DNA of 35,239 nucleotides from a bacterium (lineage in GTDB: Bacteria; Caldisericota; Caldisericia; B22-G15): assembly GCA_012517755.1 (NCBI GenBank), contig JAAYUH010000031.1, positions 1 to 35,239 of the forward strand, read 5' to 3'. The notes beneath the pieces are model-generated. The model made no database searches. It was not told where the DNA came from and saw nothing but the letters and a program-made list of their open reading frames with translations. Positions 1 through 8,127 of the stretch are shown one piece after another (position 1 is the first letter of the stretch; every line of letters starts with the position of its first letter). The translations under genes were made by a program, and so were the position numbers.

Positions 1-1416
1 AACTTCATCCCACATATTTCCATATTTAATTCCATACTCAGTCTTTCTCTCATTCAGCCATGTTGTTCTTGCTTGGCTTCTTTTCTGTTCTTCAAGTGTT
101 TTAATTATTTCATCTTTTACACTTTCAAAAGTGGCTGTTACTGCTGGTATTTTGTCGTATACATAAACTATTTCATAACCCTCAGTTGTTTCAAATGGTT
201 TGGAAAATGTTCCTTTCTTCAATGAAAAAACTACATTATCCCATACATCACCTTTTGTTCCTTTACTAACTTCTCCCAAATCTCCACCACTGTCTTTAGT
301 GTTTGTATCATCAGAATATTGTTTTGCTAAACTATCAAAATCTGCACCTTTTAATAATTTATCATAAATTTCATTAACAAGATCTATTTTTTTTTGAATA
401 TCTTCTTGTGCAGCCGTTTTATCAATTGTAATTAAAATATGCTTTGCCTTAACTTTTTCAGGTTGATCATAACTTCTTCCTCTAATTTTCGTATCAAGCA
501 CTTGAATTATATGAAAACCATATTGACTTTTAATAACCTCGCTAATTTCTCCGGGTTTAAGTGAAAATGCAGCATCTTCAAATTCTTTAACCATTTCCCC
601 TTTACCAAAAAATCCTAAATCTCCACCTTTATCCTTTGAACCAGTATCTTCTGAATACTCTGTTGCTAATTTAGCGAAATCTTCACCTTTAAGAATTCTT
701 TCTCTCAACTGTTCGGCTAAAGCCTTTTTTTCATTTATTGTTGCTTCGTCTGCCCCTTCGTCAACTTTTATCAAGATATGTCTTGCCCTAACTTGTGTGA
801 CTTCATTAAAATAGTTTTTTGCATCCTCTTCAGTTACCTTTATTTGTGAATAAATTGGAGCAAGACACTTTGCTTCAAGAATATCTGGAATTACATATTT
901 TTTTATCTCTTCTCTTAACGCTTCCTCATTTTTATATTTTGAGGATTCAATTGCTTTTTTATACTCTTCTTCTGATTGAAATCCACTTTTAATATTTTCA
1001 ACTTCTTTATCAATCTGTTCTTTTAACTCTTCATCTGTTGGTTTAATATTATTTCTTTTTGCATATTCTTCAACAACAGCACTGTTAATATATTCCTCTC
1101 TAATTTGTTCGATTATGGATTCAAATATTGATGCATATTGAGGATCCTCAGGATCAATCCCATAACTTTTATACTGATTTTTAACTGCCTCAATTCTTGC
1201 ATTTAATTCAGATTTTTTAACAACTGTCGAACCAATTTTTGCTTCGACATCTCTATCTTTATATGCAATTAAATATGTTGCCCCAAAGACAACTATTATT
1301 GCAATTAAAAACATTGCTATTGATTTCAATATAATATTTTTAATTTTACCTTTATCTAAAGTTCCTTCTTCTTTTTTCATCTTTCTTTCCATCTTAATCT
1401 TCTGTTGCCTTCCCAT
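1..1416 (-). CDS. Membrane-anchored SurA/PrsA-type foldase with two parvulin domains (3' end cut by window)
   Basis: The reading frame starts at an ATG at 1416 behind a good ribosome binding site (AAGGAGGT) and stays open to the window edge: 472 codons with no stop, so the C-terminus is missing. A charged N-terminus is followed by one membrane segment (about residues 28-50), so the bulk should sit outside the membrane. Residues about 55-200 look like a SurA_N chaperone domain, rich in charged helices. Two PpiC-type rotamase domains follow, about 209-312 and 323-420; both show the parvulin pattern (RARHILI and KAKHILI starts, a GGDLG loop, and endings YGFHIIQV and GYEIVYV). Known role of the family: folding of exported proteins and proline cis/trans isomerisation. 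It is transcribed away from the archaemetzincin gene; a TATAAT lies at 1445-1440 on this strand. The domain calls are firm; whether to name it prsA or surA is open. Confidence 0.88.
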   Translation of the reverse strand, partial: MGRQQKIKMERKMKKEEGTLDKGKIKNIILKSIAMFLIAIIVVFGATYLIAYKDRDVEAKIGSTVVKKSELNARIEAVKNQYKSYGIDPEDPQYASIFESIIEQIREEYINSAVVEEYAKRNNIKPTDEELKEQIDKEVENIKSGFQSEEEYKKAIESSKYKNEEALREEIKKYVIPDILEAKCLAPIYSQIKVTEEDAKNYFNEVTQVRARHILIKVDEGADEATINEKKALAEQLRERILKGEDFAKLATEYSEDTGSKDKGGDLGFFGKGEMVKEFEDAAFSLKPGEISEVIKSQYGFHIIQVLDTKIRGRSYDQPEKVKAKHILITIDKTAAQEDIQKKIDLVNEIYDKLLKGADFDSLAKQYSDDTNTKDSGGDLGEVSKGTKGDVWDNVVFSLKKGTFSKPFETTEGYEIVYVYDKIPAVTATFESVKDEIIKTLEEQKRSQARTTWLNERKTEYGIKYGNMWDEV

Positions 1417-1472
1417 TGTGCTACCTCCTTGTCCATAGTATTATATCATAAAAGTTTTGTTATAATATTAAT

Positions 1473-2003
1473 ATGAATAGAAAGATAAAAATTGTTCCTT
1501 TGAATGATCCTCCAAATTTTATTCTTAACGAAATAAAAGGGAACTATGAAAAAATTTTTAATTTTCCAGTTTTGATTGGGAAAAATATAAAAATTCCTGA
1601 TAACTTTAGAAATTCATCAAAAAATCAATACCCTGTTAGAAAATTATTATTTTATATAAAGGAGAATATTGTAGATGATTGTTTGAAGATAATTGGTGTT
1701 ATTAATAAAGATATATATGAAGAAGGTTATAATTTTCTGTTTGGCTCTGCAGAATTTAATGGTAAATATGCAGTTGTCTCTTTATTTAGATTGTATGATG
1801 AAGATAAAAATCTATTTTTAAATAGATCTATAAAAGAGTCAACTAATGAATTAGGTCATACCTTTGGTTTAAATCATTGTAATAACAAAAGTTGTGTTAT
1901 GAATTTTTCTTTAACAATAAATGATGTTGATATAAAAGAAAAATATTTTTGTAAATTGTGTGAAACAAAACTCAAAATCTCTTTAAATAAAATTTTAACT
2001 TGA
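1473..2003 (+). CDS. Archaemetzincin-family protein with altered zinc site
   Basis: 176 residues. The C-terminal half matches the archaemetzincin signature (HExxHxxGxxxC, xxxxCxM, CxxC): E126, H129, G132, H135, C136, C141, M143 and a final pair C160/C163. Archaemetzincins are small zinc metalloproteases known mainly from archaea and vertebrates, with scattered bacterial members; the four cysteines bind a second, structural zinc. The unusual point is that the first zinc ligand of the HExxH motif is asparagine: codon AAT at 1845-1847 gives N125-E126. The general base Glu and the other two His ligands remain. Either the enzyme is inactive or altered, or one base is wrong (CAT to AAT is a single change). 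No Shine-Dalgarno precedes the ATG; TATAAT at 1461-1466 ends 6 bases upstream, which suggests a leaderless mRNA. It diverges from the foldase gene. Confidence 0.85.
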   Translation: MNRKIKIVPLNDPPNFILNEIKGNYEKIFNFPVLIGKNIKIPDNFRNSSKNQYPVRKLLFYIKENIVDDCLKIIGVINKDIYEEGYNFLFGSAEFNGKYAVVSLFRLYDEDKNLFLNRSIKESTNELGHTFGLNHCNNKSCVMNFSLTINDVDIKEKYFCKLCETKLKISLNKILT

Positions 2004-2032
2004 ATTGAAAAAGTTAAAGAATATGATAAAAT
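2000..2032 (+). promoter_or_regulatory. Likely rpsT promoter
   Basis: TTGAAA at 2005-2010 is separated by 16 bases from TAAAAT at 2027-2032. An alternative pairing is TTGAAT at 2000-2005 with TATGAT at 2022-2027, also 16 apart. The start codon of rpsT lies 40 bases downstream, leaving a short leader with an AAGGAGG ribosome site. Confidence 0.45.
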
Positions 2033-2071
2033 TTAAAAATTAACTTTGATAATAAGGAGGATTTTTAGAAT

Positions 2072-2326
2072 ATGGCAAAAAGAATCAAGGCAGGAATAAA
2101 AGATGCTAAACAAAATATAAAAAGAAGGGAACAGAATAGATATTATAAAACAAGAATTAAAAATCTTATAAAAGAAGCAACTGATGCTCAAAATAAAGAA
2201 GATTTTCTTGAAAAAGCAAAAAAAGCAATTTCATTTATTGATCATGCTGTATCTAAAGGAGTAATTCATAAAAATACGGCAGCAAGAAAAAAAAGTAATT
2301 TAATGAAAGAGGCATCAAGATTTTAG
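2072..2326 (+). CDS. rpsT: Small ribosomal subunit protein S20
   Basis: 84 residues, the usual size of S20. It is lysine-rich and helical, begins MAKRIKAGIKDAKQN and ends with the typical HKNTAARKKSNLMK segment (about residues 66-79). S20 binds 16S rRNA in the small subunit body early in assembly. A clear AAGGAGG precedes the ATG. The stop is TAG. The 3' end overlaps the end of the convergent holA gene by 12 bases (2315-2326), so both transcripts must end within or beyond each other's coding sequence; S20 and the delta subunit are often neighbours in bacteria, which supports both calls. Confidence 0.97.
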   Translation: MAKRIKAGIKDAKQNIKRREQNRYYKTRIKNLIKEATDAQNKEDFLEKAKKAISFIDHAVSKGVIHKNTAARKKSNLMKEASRF

Positions 2327-3054
2327 AATAGTTAATTCCATTCTCTCTTTTTGAAAGCCTTTACTTAATTTTATAGTTGTTTCTATCTCTTCTAATCTTT
2401 TCAAAATTGTTTTAAGTTCATTGAGATTGAATTCGCTTGCTTCATCTTTAAGAAGAGAATACTTATAAGGATTTATTTTTAAAGCATCAATTATATCCTT
2501 ATCTTTAACACCTTCTAAAATAGAGATTTTAACATCGATAAGTGATACTATATGATTTAATATAGTATAAAATAGTCTTTCAAAGTTCTCTCCCCTATCA
2601 ATAATTTTATTAAAGTTCTCGAGAAATTTTCTTTTTTTATTTTTTATAAAATAATCTATTAAGTCAAAAATATTTGGTATATCAACTTGATAAACATATT
2701 TTTCAATATCTTCTTCATCTATTATATCTTTCTCAATTAAGGATAATTTTTCAATTTCACCAATTAAAATATCAAGATCATTTTCACAACTAAATATCAA
2801 TTTATATAAGGCTCTTTCGCTAATATTTTTATTTTTTTCTTTAAATTTTTTTTCAACCCATTTTTTTAAAATCTCTAAACTCATATTTTTGTCATTTACT
2901 ATTTTAACATTATCTTTAATTTCTTCTGGAGGAATAGGAATTTTTCCATCTCTATCATCAAATATTATGACTCTATTTTTAATATTTTTGAAATAATCCC
3001 ATTTAAAATTTTCAATTTTTTGTGCGTTTTTAACTAATATAACCTTTGAAGAAG
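2315..3054 (-). CDS. holA: DNA polymerase III delta subunit, C-terminal part (downstream of frameshift)
   Basis: This frame is open from the A9 run at 3055-3063 down to the TGA at 2317-2315. The first in-frame ATG is at 2884 (189 residues), but the part before it (reading SSSKVILVKNAQKIENF and so on) continues naturally from the upstream half, so 2884 is probably not a real start. The product is the clamp-loader delta subunit: residues after 2884 contain the end of the AAA+ ATPase-like domain and the helical lid and collar (segments such as LIFSCENDLDILIGEIEKLS and VDIPNIFDLIDYFI are typical of HolA). Together the two halves give about 315 residues, close to a normal HolA. As written, the sequence cannot make one full-length protein without a -1 slip. 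Confidence 0.82.
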
Positions 3055-3341
3055 AAAAAAAAAGAGGGTGAATCTATAGAATCTATTAAATTCCTTAAAT
3101 TAGATTCACCCTCTAATATTAAAATATTCGAAACTTTAAGGTTTAATTTTATTTTTTCTATAAGTTGATTTTTTAAATAATTAGCATCTCCAATAAGAAT
3201 ATAATAAGGTTTTAGATTTCCTTTATTTATTTCATTAATTGTTGATATATAATTAACCTTTTGAGATACTTTCTTTTTCTTCAATTTTCTTAAATATGAG
3301 AGATTCAGTTTCTTTATCAACAAGAATTGAATCTCCGTCAT
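3030..3341 (-). CDS. holA: DNA polymerase III delta subunit, N-terminal part (upstream of frameshift)
   Basis: The N-terminal half of HolA: the segment starting KPYYILIGDANYLKNQLIEK is the family's first strand and its degenerate nucleotide-binding loop, followed by ILILEGESNLRNLIDSIDSPSFF. After the T9 stretch on the coding strand (3063-3055) the frame goes out and stops at 3030. Removing one T gives SFFSSSKVILVKNAQ and joins the C-terminal half. The true start is unclear: the ATG at 3341 lies deep inside the end of clpC and gives an unnatural lysine-rich leader, a TTG at 3284 is possible, and no strong ribosome site is seen. The gene follows clpC (stop 3253) with overlap, so translational coupling is likely. 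Confidence 0.78.
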   Translation of the reverse strand: MTEIQFLLIKKLNLSYLRKLKKKKVSQKVNYISTINEINKGNLKPYYILIGDANYLKNQLIEKIKLNLKVSNILILEGESNLRNLIDSIDSPSFFFFFKGYIS

Positions 3342-5727
3342 TAAATTCTCCCTTTAATAGCTTTTCTGATAGAGGGTTTTCAAGTTCCTTTAATATCATT
3401 CTCCATAAATTTCTTGCTCCAAAATTTCTATCAAATCCTTTATCTATTATAAAATCCTTAGCTTCTTCAGTTAATTGAATCATAATGTTTCTCTCTTTTA
3501 GTTCTTCTTTTATTCTTTTAAGCATGATATCAAGGATCTTCTTGACATCTTCTTTAGTAAGGAAATTAAATACAACAATCTCATCTATTCTATTCAAAAA
3601 TTCTGGTCTAAAGGTATTTTTAAGTTCAAAAATTACTCTATTTTTCATCTCCTTATAATCGATATCTTCTCCTTTAACAAATCCAAATTTTTTCATTGAA
3701 TCAAAAGTTGTGCCAAGGTTTGATGTAAGAATTATTATTGTATTTCTGAAATCAACGATATGTCCTTGACTATCAGTTAATTTTCCTGAATCAAGTATCT
3801 GTAATAATATATTAAAAATATCTGGGTGTGCTTTTTCGATTTCATCAAAAAGAATTATTGAGTATGGTCTTCTTCTTACCGCTTCAGTTAATTGACCCCC
3901 CTCTTCATATCCAACATATCCTGGAGGCGAACCAATTAGTCTTGAAACATTAAATTTTTCCATATACTCTGACATATCGAGTCTTATCAAGGCATCTTCG
4001 CTATCAAAAAGAATTTCGGCAAGTGCTTTTGAAAGTTCTGTTTTTCCTACTCCAGTTGGACCTAAGAATAGGAATGAACCTATAGGTTTAGTAAGGTCTT
4101 TAAGTCCTGCTTTTGCTCTTCTAATTGCTCTTGATACAACCTGAACAGCTTCATTTTGATCTATTATTCTTTTATGTAACTCATCTTCGAGCTTTAATAA
4201 CTTTTCTTTTTCTTCTACCAACAATCTTTTAACTGGAATTCCTGTCCACATCGAAACAACTTCTGCTACATCTTCTGGAGTCACCTCTGGTCTTTCAGTT
4301 TCTCTTATTTTTTTCCATTTTAACTTACTCTCTTCAAGGTCTTTTTTAAGTTTTGCCTCTTCATCTCTAAATTTTGCTGCAAGTTCAAAATTTTGTTCAT
4401 TTATTACTTTATCTTTCTTCTCTTTTAAGTCTTTTATCTTATTTTCAAGTTCAACAATATCTTGAGGTTTGAGTGTTAATCTTAATCTAACTTTTGCAGA
4501 TGATTCATCAATAATATCAATTGCTTTATCTGGTAAAAATCTTGATGTTATATATCTTGTCGAAAGCTTAACTGCCTCTAAAATTGTATCATCTGTAATT
4601 CTGACTTTATGATGGTCTTCATATCTACTTCTTAGTCCCTTTAAAATAGAAACTGTATCATCAAAAGATGGTTCTTCAACCATAATAGGCTGAAATCTTC
4701 TTTCAAGTGCAGAATCTTTTTCTATATATTTTCTATAATCTTTAAGAGTCGTTGCTCCAATACACTGAATTTCTCCACGAGAAAGTTCAGGTTTTAAAAT
4801 ATTTGAAGCATCAATTGCGCCTTCTGCACTACCTGCCCCCACTAATGTGTGTATCTCATCAATGAATAATATGACTTCTCCTTGACTCCTTTTTATTTCT
4901 TGAAGCACTCTTTTCATTCTTTCTTCAAACTCACCTCTATATTTTGTGCCAGCAACAAGAGAAGGAAGATCTAAAGCTATTACTCTTTTATTTTTTAATG
5001 GCTCAGGTACTTCATATTTAATTATTTTTTGTGCAAGGCCTTCAACAATTGCTGTTTTTCCAACACCTGGATCTCCAATTAATACAGGATTGTTTTTTGT
5101 TCTTCTTGAAAGAATTTCAATGACTCTACTAATTTCTCTTTCTCTTCCTATTACAGGATCAAGTTTATTTTGTTGGGCAAGAAGTGTAAGATCTCTTGAA
5201 AATTGATCAAGAGTTGGGGTTTTAGTTCTTTTTTCAACTCTTTCTCTCCTCTCTTCTGTTTTTCTGCCATATTTTTTATCTTCAATCATTTGATAAATTT
5301 CTTCCCTTAATTTTTCTGATTCAACTCCAAGATCATTAAGAACTTTTATTGCCATACCCTCTCCTTCTTCAAGAATTCCTAAAAGTATATGTTCAGTATC
5401 AACATAATATTCTCCTATTTCTTGAGCTATCATCTTAGCAAGTTCGAGTATTCTTTTTACTCTTGGAGTTAAAATGATTCTTTTAGAGGAATAGAAATCT
5501 TCTTCACTACTTAAACCATTTACCATTTCCCTTACTTTTGCTGCTATTATTCCATATTCAAGATTGAAATTTGAAAGAGCCTTTGCAGCCATACCATTTT
5601 CAAGTCTACTCAATCCAAGAAGAAGATGCTCTGTTCCTATATAGTTATTGTTTAATCTTTGCGCTTCTTCTTGAGCAAGATAGAAAACCTGTCTTGAATT
5701 ATCTGTTAGATAATCCCAAAATTCCAT
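3253..5727 (-). CDS. clpC: AAA+ unfoldase ClpC
   Basis: 824 residues from the ATG at 5727. The upstream GTG at 5736 lies inside the ribosome site GGAGGTG, so the ATG 8 bases later is the better start. Order of domains: two Clp-N repeats (about 1-70 and 78-148), AAA-1 with Walker A GDPGVGKT (218-225) and Walker B LFIDEIH, a UVR-type coiled coil (about 420-460), then AAA-2 with GPTGVGKT, LFDEIEKAHPD and the D2 small domain. ClpC unfolds proteins for ClpP and, in Gram-positives, works with McsA/McsB and CtsR; none of these lie in the window. A TATAAT is present 30-35 bases upstream of the start. The C-terminus is short and acidic/lysine-rich, and the last codons overlap holA. Confidence 0.96.
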   Translation of the reverse strand: MEFWDYLTDNSRQVFYLAQEEAQRLNNNYIGTEHLLLGLSRLENGMAAKALSNFNLEYGIIAAKVREMVNGLSSEEDFYSSKRIILTPRVKRILELAKMIAQEIGEYYVDTEHILLGILEEGEGMAIKVLNDLGVESEKLREEIYQMIEDKKYGRKTEERRERVEKRTKTPTLDQFSRDLTLLAQQNKLDPVIGREREISRVIEILSRRTKNNPVLIGDPGVGKTAIVEGLAQKIIKYEVPEPLKNKRVIALDLPSLVAGTKYRGEFEERMKRVLQEIKRSQGEVILFIDEIHTLVGAGSAEGAIDASNILKPELSRGEIQCIGATTLKDYRKYIEKDSALERRFQPIMVEEPSFDDTVSILKGLRSRYEDHHKVRITDDTILEAVKLSTRYITSRFLPDKAIDIIDESSAKVRLRLTLKPQDIVELENKIKDLKEKKDKVINEQNFELAAKFRDEEAKLKKDLEESKLKWKKIRETERPEVTPEDVAEVVSMWTGIPVKRLLVEEKEKLLKLEDELHKRIIDQNEAVQVVSRAIRRAKAGLKDLTKPIGSFLFLGPTGVGKTELSKALAEILFDSEDALIRLDMSEYMEKFNVSRLIGSPPGYVGYEEGGQLTEAVRRRPYSIILFDEIEKAHPDIFNILLQILDSGKLTDSQGHIVDFRNTIIILTSNLGTTFDSMKKFGFVKGEDIDYKEMKNRVIFELKNTFRPEFLNRIDEIVVFNFLTKEDVKKILDIMLKRIKEELKERNIMIQLTEEAKDFIIDKGFDRNFGARNLWRMILKELENPLSEKLLKGEFNDGDSILVDKETESLIFKKIEEKESISKG

Positions 5728-5811
5728 ATCGATCACCTCCAGTTCTCAAATTAATTATAACACTCAATCATGGAAATGACTCGAAACCTAATTGAAATTA
5801 TTTGAATATTT

Positions 5812-6078
5812 TTATAATCCCTTTTCGACAGGATATATAGCAATAATTAAGTCTTTATTTATCAAGGAAAAATCTGATTCTCCAATTTTTTCATTATTTA
5901 AATTTTTAATTTCAATTTCAACAACTGGTAAGAATTTAGTATCTTTTAAAAATTTATTTAAAGCATCCGAAAATCTCATTTCTTCTGGAACAGATATTTT
6001 ACCATTGATAATAAAATTACTGCTGGTTAAGATAGTAACTTCAACTTTTCTAATTTTTGGTCCTAATGGAACACCCAT
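5812..6078 (-). CDS. Small conserved protein, DUF6812-like, divergent from MglA module
   Basis: 88 residues if started at the ATG at 6078, which has a strong TTGGAGGT site; an in-frame start at 6120 would add 14 residues but overlaps the promoter region and has no ribosome site. There is no signal peptide or membrane segment. The pattern of alternating hydrophobic residues (KVEVTILTSSNFIINGKISV, then FLPVVEIEIK and LIIAIYPVEK) suggests an all-beta fold. From memory it resembles the small DUF6812 family, described only as of unknown function; this is a weak assignment. Its start is 73 bases from that of the DUF4388 gene on the other strand, so the two probably share a regulatory region and a process. 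Confidence 0.6.
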   Translation of the reverse strand: MGVPLGPKIRKVEVTILTSSNFIINGKISVPEEMRFSDALNKFLKDTKFLPVVEIEIKNLNNEKIGESDFSLINKDLIIAIYPVEKGL

Positions 6079-6150
6079 TTTTGACCTCCAAAAAATTTCA
6101 TATTTGTAGTATAATAACATAAAATTAAATAAAGAGGTAACGATATAAAA

Positions 6151-6681
6151 ATGGAATTTAAAGGAGATTTAGGATTTTTAGGAATAAATGATGTAATTCA
6201 AACCCTTTCATCGATGGGTAAAACTGGGAAACTCGAAATAGTTATACCCAAAAAGGGGAAAGGTGAGTTATTTTTTAAAAATGGGAAATTAATTCATGCA
6301 CATTCAATTGATAATATTGGCAAGGAGGCGTTGATTGAAATAATGAGTTGGAGAGAAGGTAGCTTTAGATTTATTGAGAATATAATACTCCCTCCTCCAA
6401 CTATAGATGACGATACTTCAAAAACAATTCTTGAAGCAATTACAGGACAGGATGAATTTAAATCAAAAGAAGAGACCCTTAATTTTATTCCAGAAATTAA
6501 CAATGATATTAAGTTAGATAGTTTTATATTAGATAAAGACGAATGGAGAATAGTTATGAGTATTGATGGTAAAAAGAGATGTCGTGATATAATAGAAGAG
6601 ATAGGTAGTGAAAAGGTGAAATTTTTAAATATGATTGAAGAAATGTATAAAAAGGGTATAATTTTTTTGAGAAAGGAGTAA
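6151..6681 (+). CDS. DUF4388 (PATAN) domain protein
   Basis: 176 residues. The N-terminal hundred match the DUF4388/PATAN pattern: FKGDLGFLGINDVIQTLSSM, then GKTGKLEI, GELFFKNGKLIHA and a following GKEALIEIMSWREGSFRF. Such domains act in bacterial signalling and polarity complexes, often next to roadblock proteins and small GTPases. Residues about 120-176 form a second winged-helix-like region (WRIVMSIDGKKRCRDIIEEI) of the type found after DUF4388. The protein is cytoplasmic, with no membrane segment. The ribosome site is AAGAGG and a TATAAT lies at 6110-6115. The next gene starts 3 bases after the stop, so this is the first gene of a three-gene operon. Confidence 0.85.
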   Translation: MEFKGDLGFLGINDVIQTLSSMGKTGKLEIVIPKKGKGELFFKNGKLIHAHSIDNIGKEALIEIMSWREGSFRFIENIILPPPTIDDDTSKTILEAITGQDEFKSKEETLNFIPEINNDIKLDSFILDKDEWRIVMSIDGKKRCRDIIEEIGSEKVKFLNMIEEMYKKGIIFLRKE

Positions 6682-6684
6682 AAA

Positions 6685-7170
6685 ATGGCTGAAGGATTAA
6701 GTTCAATAGTTATCTCTGAAGAAGATTTAAGAAGAGTTGATGATTATCTTGCGCAAACTTTGGCTGATTCACAAGCCAAAAATATTTTATTAATAGATAG
6801 ATCTGGTCAATTAATTACTAAACATGGATCAATTTCAAGGAGAGATGCGTCAAATATAAGTGCACTTTCTGCTGGTTTATTTTCTGCCACAAATGAACTT
6901 GCAAAACTTTTAGGAGAAAAAGAGTTTACTGTTACATTTCATCAAGGAGAGGAAGCAAATATTCACATTTCCCTTCTTGTTCCACAAATTCTTCTTGTAA
7001 TAATATTTGACAATAGAGCACCTATTGGGGCAATTAGATTCTGGTCAAAAAAAATCTATTCTGAAATCTCACCCTTTTTAAAAAATGTTCAAACAGTAAA
7101 GGAAAGAAAAATTGAAGAGAAAGAGGGTTTTGAGGAAGAGATAGAAAATAAACTCGATAATCTTTTCTAA
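6685..7170 (+). CDS. Roadblock/LC7 domain protein (MglB-like)
   Basis: 161 residues. Residues about 10-120 fit the roadblock/LC7 fold: the segment ANILLIDRSGQLI-type (here KNILLIDRSGQLITKHG), then a helix with ISALSAGLFSATNELAKLLG, and the central strand LLVPQILLVIIFD. Roadblock proteins of the MglB kind act as GTPase-activating partners of MglA. A charged tail of about 25 residues (KERKIEEKEGFEEEIENK) follows the domain. The gene has an AAAGGAG site within the end of the DUF4388 gene and is followed, 13 bases later, by the MglA-like GTPase, the classic partner; the pairing supports the function. Confidence 0.88.
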   Translation: MAEGLSSIVISEEDLRRVDDYLAQTLADSQAKNILLIDRSGQLITKHGSISRRDASNISALSAGLFSATNELAKLLGEKEFTVTFHQGEEANIHISLLVPQILLVIIFDNRAPIGAIRFWSKKIYSEISPFLKNVQTVKERKIEEKEGFEEEIENKLDNLF

Positions 7171-7183
7171 ATAGATTAAGAAG

Positions 7184-7762
7184 ATGGCATTAATAAATTA
7201 CTCAGCAAAAGAGATAACTTTTAAAATTGTTTATTATGGTCCTGCTATGAGTGGAAAAACCACAAATTTAAGATTTATTTATGATAGATTACCAGAAGAG
7301 CTCAAAGGTAAATTTACATCAATAGCCACTCAAGATGAAAGGACGCTTTTTTTTGATTTTTTACCACTTGATCTTGGAACTATAAAAGGATTCTCAATAA
7401 AATTATCACTTTACACAGTGCCAGGACAAGCTATTTATTCCTTAACAAGAAAGACAATTTTGAGAGCAACAGATGGTATTATTTTTGTTGCTGATTCACA
7501 AAAGCAATTATTTGAAAAGAATATTGAAAGTTTAAAAGATATGATTGAAAATATGAAAGAATATGGTTTAAACTTAGAAAATACTCCAATAATTTTACAA
7601 TACAATAAAAGAGATCTTGATGACATAGTTTCTGTTGAAGATTTGAATAACTCCTTAAATTTTAACTCCTTTCCGTATCTTGAAGCTGTTGCTATTCAAG
7701 GCATAGGGGTTATGGATTCTTTAAAACTTATTTCTAAACTTGTTGTAAGAAAAATTACTTAA
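7184..7762 (+). CDS. mglA: MglA-type small Ras-like GTPase
   Basis: 192 residues. G1 is GPAMSGKTTNL (about residues 19-29), the Walker B region carries TVPGQ in place of the Ras DxxG (as in MglA of Myxococcus and Thermus), followed by RATDGIIFVADSQ, and G4 is NKRD (in LQYNKRDLDD). MglA switches cell polarity and motility in Myxococcus and organises pole-related proteins elsewhere. The upstream gene encodes the roadblock partner, so a GTPase/GAP pair is likely. The 3' end overlaps by 4 bases the end of the convergent riboflavin kinase gene. The start is well placed but the ribosome site is weak (TTAAGAAG), consistent with coupling to the gene before. Confidence 0.93.
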   Translation: MALINYSAKEITFKIVYYGPAMSGKTTNLRFIYDRLPEELKGKFTSIATQDERTLFFDFLPLDLGTIKGFSIKLSLYTVPGQAIYSLTRKTILRATDGIIFVADSQKQLFEKNIESLKDMIENMKEYGLNLENTPIILQYNKRDLDDIVSVEDLNNSLNFNSFPYLEAVAIQGIGVMDSLKLISKLVVRKIT

Positions 7763-8127
7763 AAATCATTTTCAATATCAACCTCTATTTTAACTTTATC
7801 CCCATCTTTTAGATTGAATTTTTCTCTTAATGAATAGGATGAAATAATTTCAAAAATATTTTTATGTTTAGTTTTTTCAGGTAAAACTATATATGCATCC
7901 AAATTATTTATTTTACAAGGAGATATTAATACTTTCCCATAACCATTAAACTCATCTATGATATAACAATTTTTAAATTTCAATTTTTTAATTGAACTAT
8001 TAATTTCAACATTTAAAGTACCATCATAAATATCTTTTTTAATGATTTCTTTCATTTTTTCTTTATAAATTTTTATATATTTACTCCCCTCTTTATTACC
8101 AGATTTAACAACTCCTTCAAATATCAT
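7759..8127 (-). CDS. ribK: CTP-dependent riboflavin kinase (archaeal type, DUF120)
   Basis: 122 residues, near the 130-140 usual for stand-alone archaeal RibK. The family pattern is visible throughout: GVVKSGNKEGSKYI at the start, the nucleotide/flavin loop DGTLNVEI (35-42), the SPCKINNLDAYIVLPEKT segment, and ending SLREKFNLKDGDKVKIEV. RibK phosphorylates riboflavin to FMN using CTP rather than ATP. Bacteria normally use the unrelated RibF, so an archaeal-type enzyme here is notable. A DUF120 domain can also be the effector part of a regulator, but no DNA-binding domain is present. It is the last gene of the ten-gene run, overlapping the previous gene by ATGA. Confidence 0.85.
   Translation of the reverse strand: MIFEGVVKSGNKEGSKYIKIYKEKMKEIIKKDIYDGTLNVEINSSIKKLKFKNCYIIDEFNGYGKVLISPCKINNLDAYIVLPEKTKHKNIFEIISSYSLREKFNLKDGDKVKIEVDIENDF

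Noticed and set aside
3296..3478. Open frame on the plus strand inside clpC
   Set aside because: It is a shadow of the clpC reading frame, with no ribosome site or recognisable protein sequence. The same applies to other long antisense frames in this window (for example 10973-11164, 25652-25861, 28668-28919).
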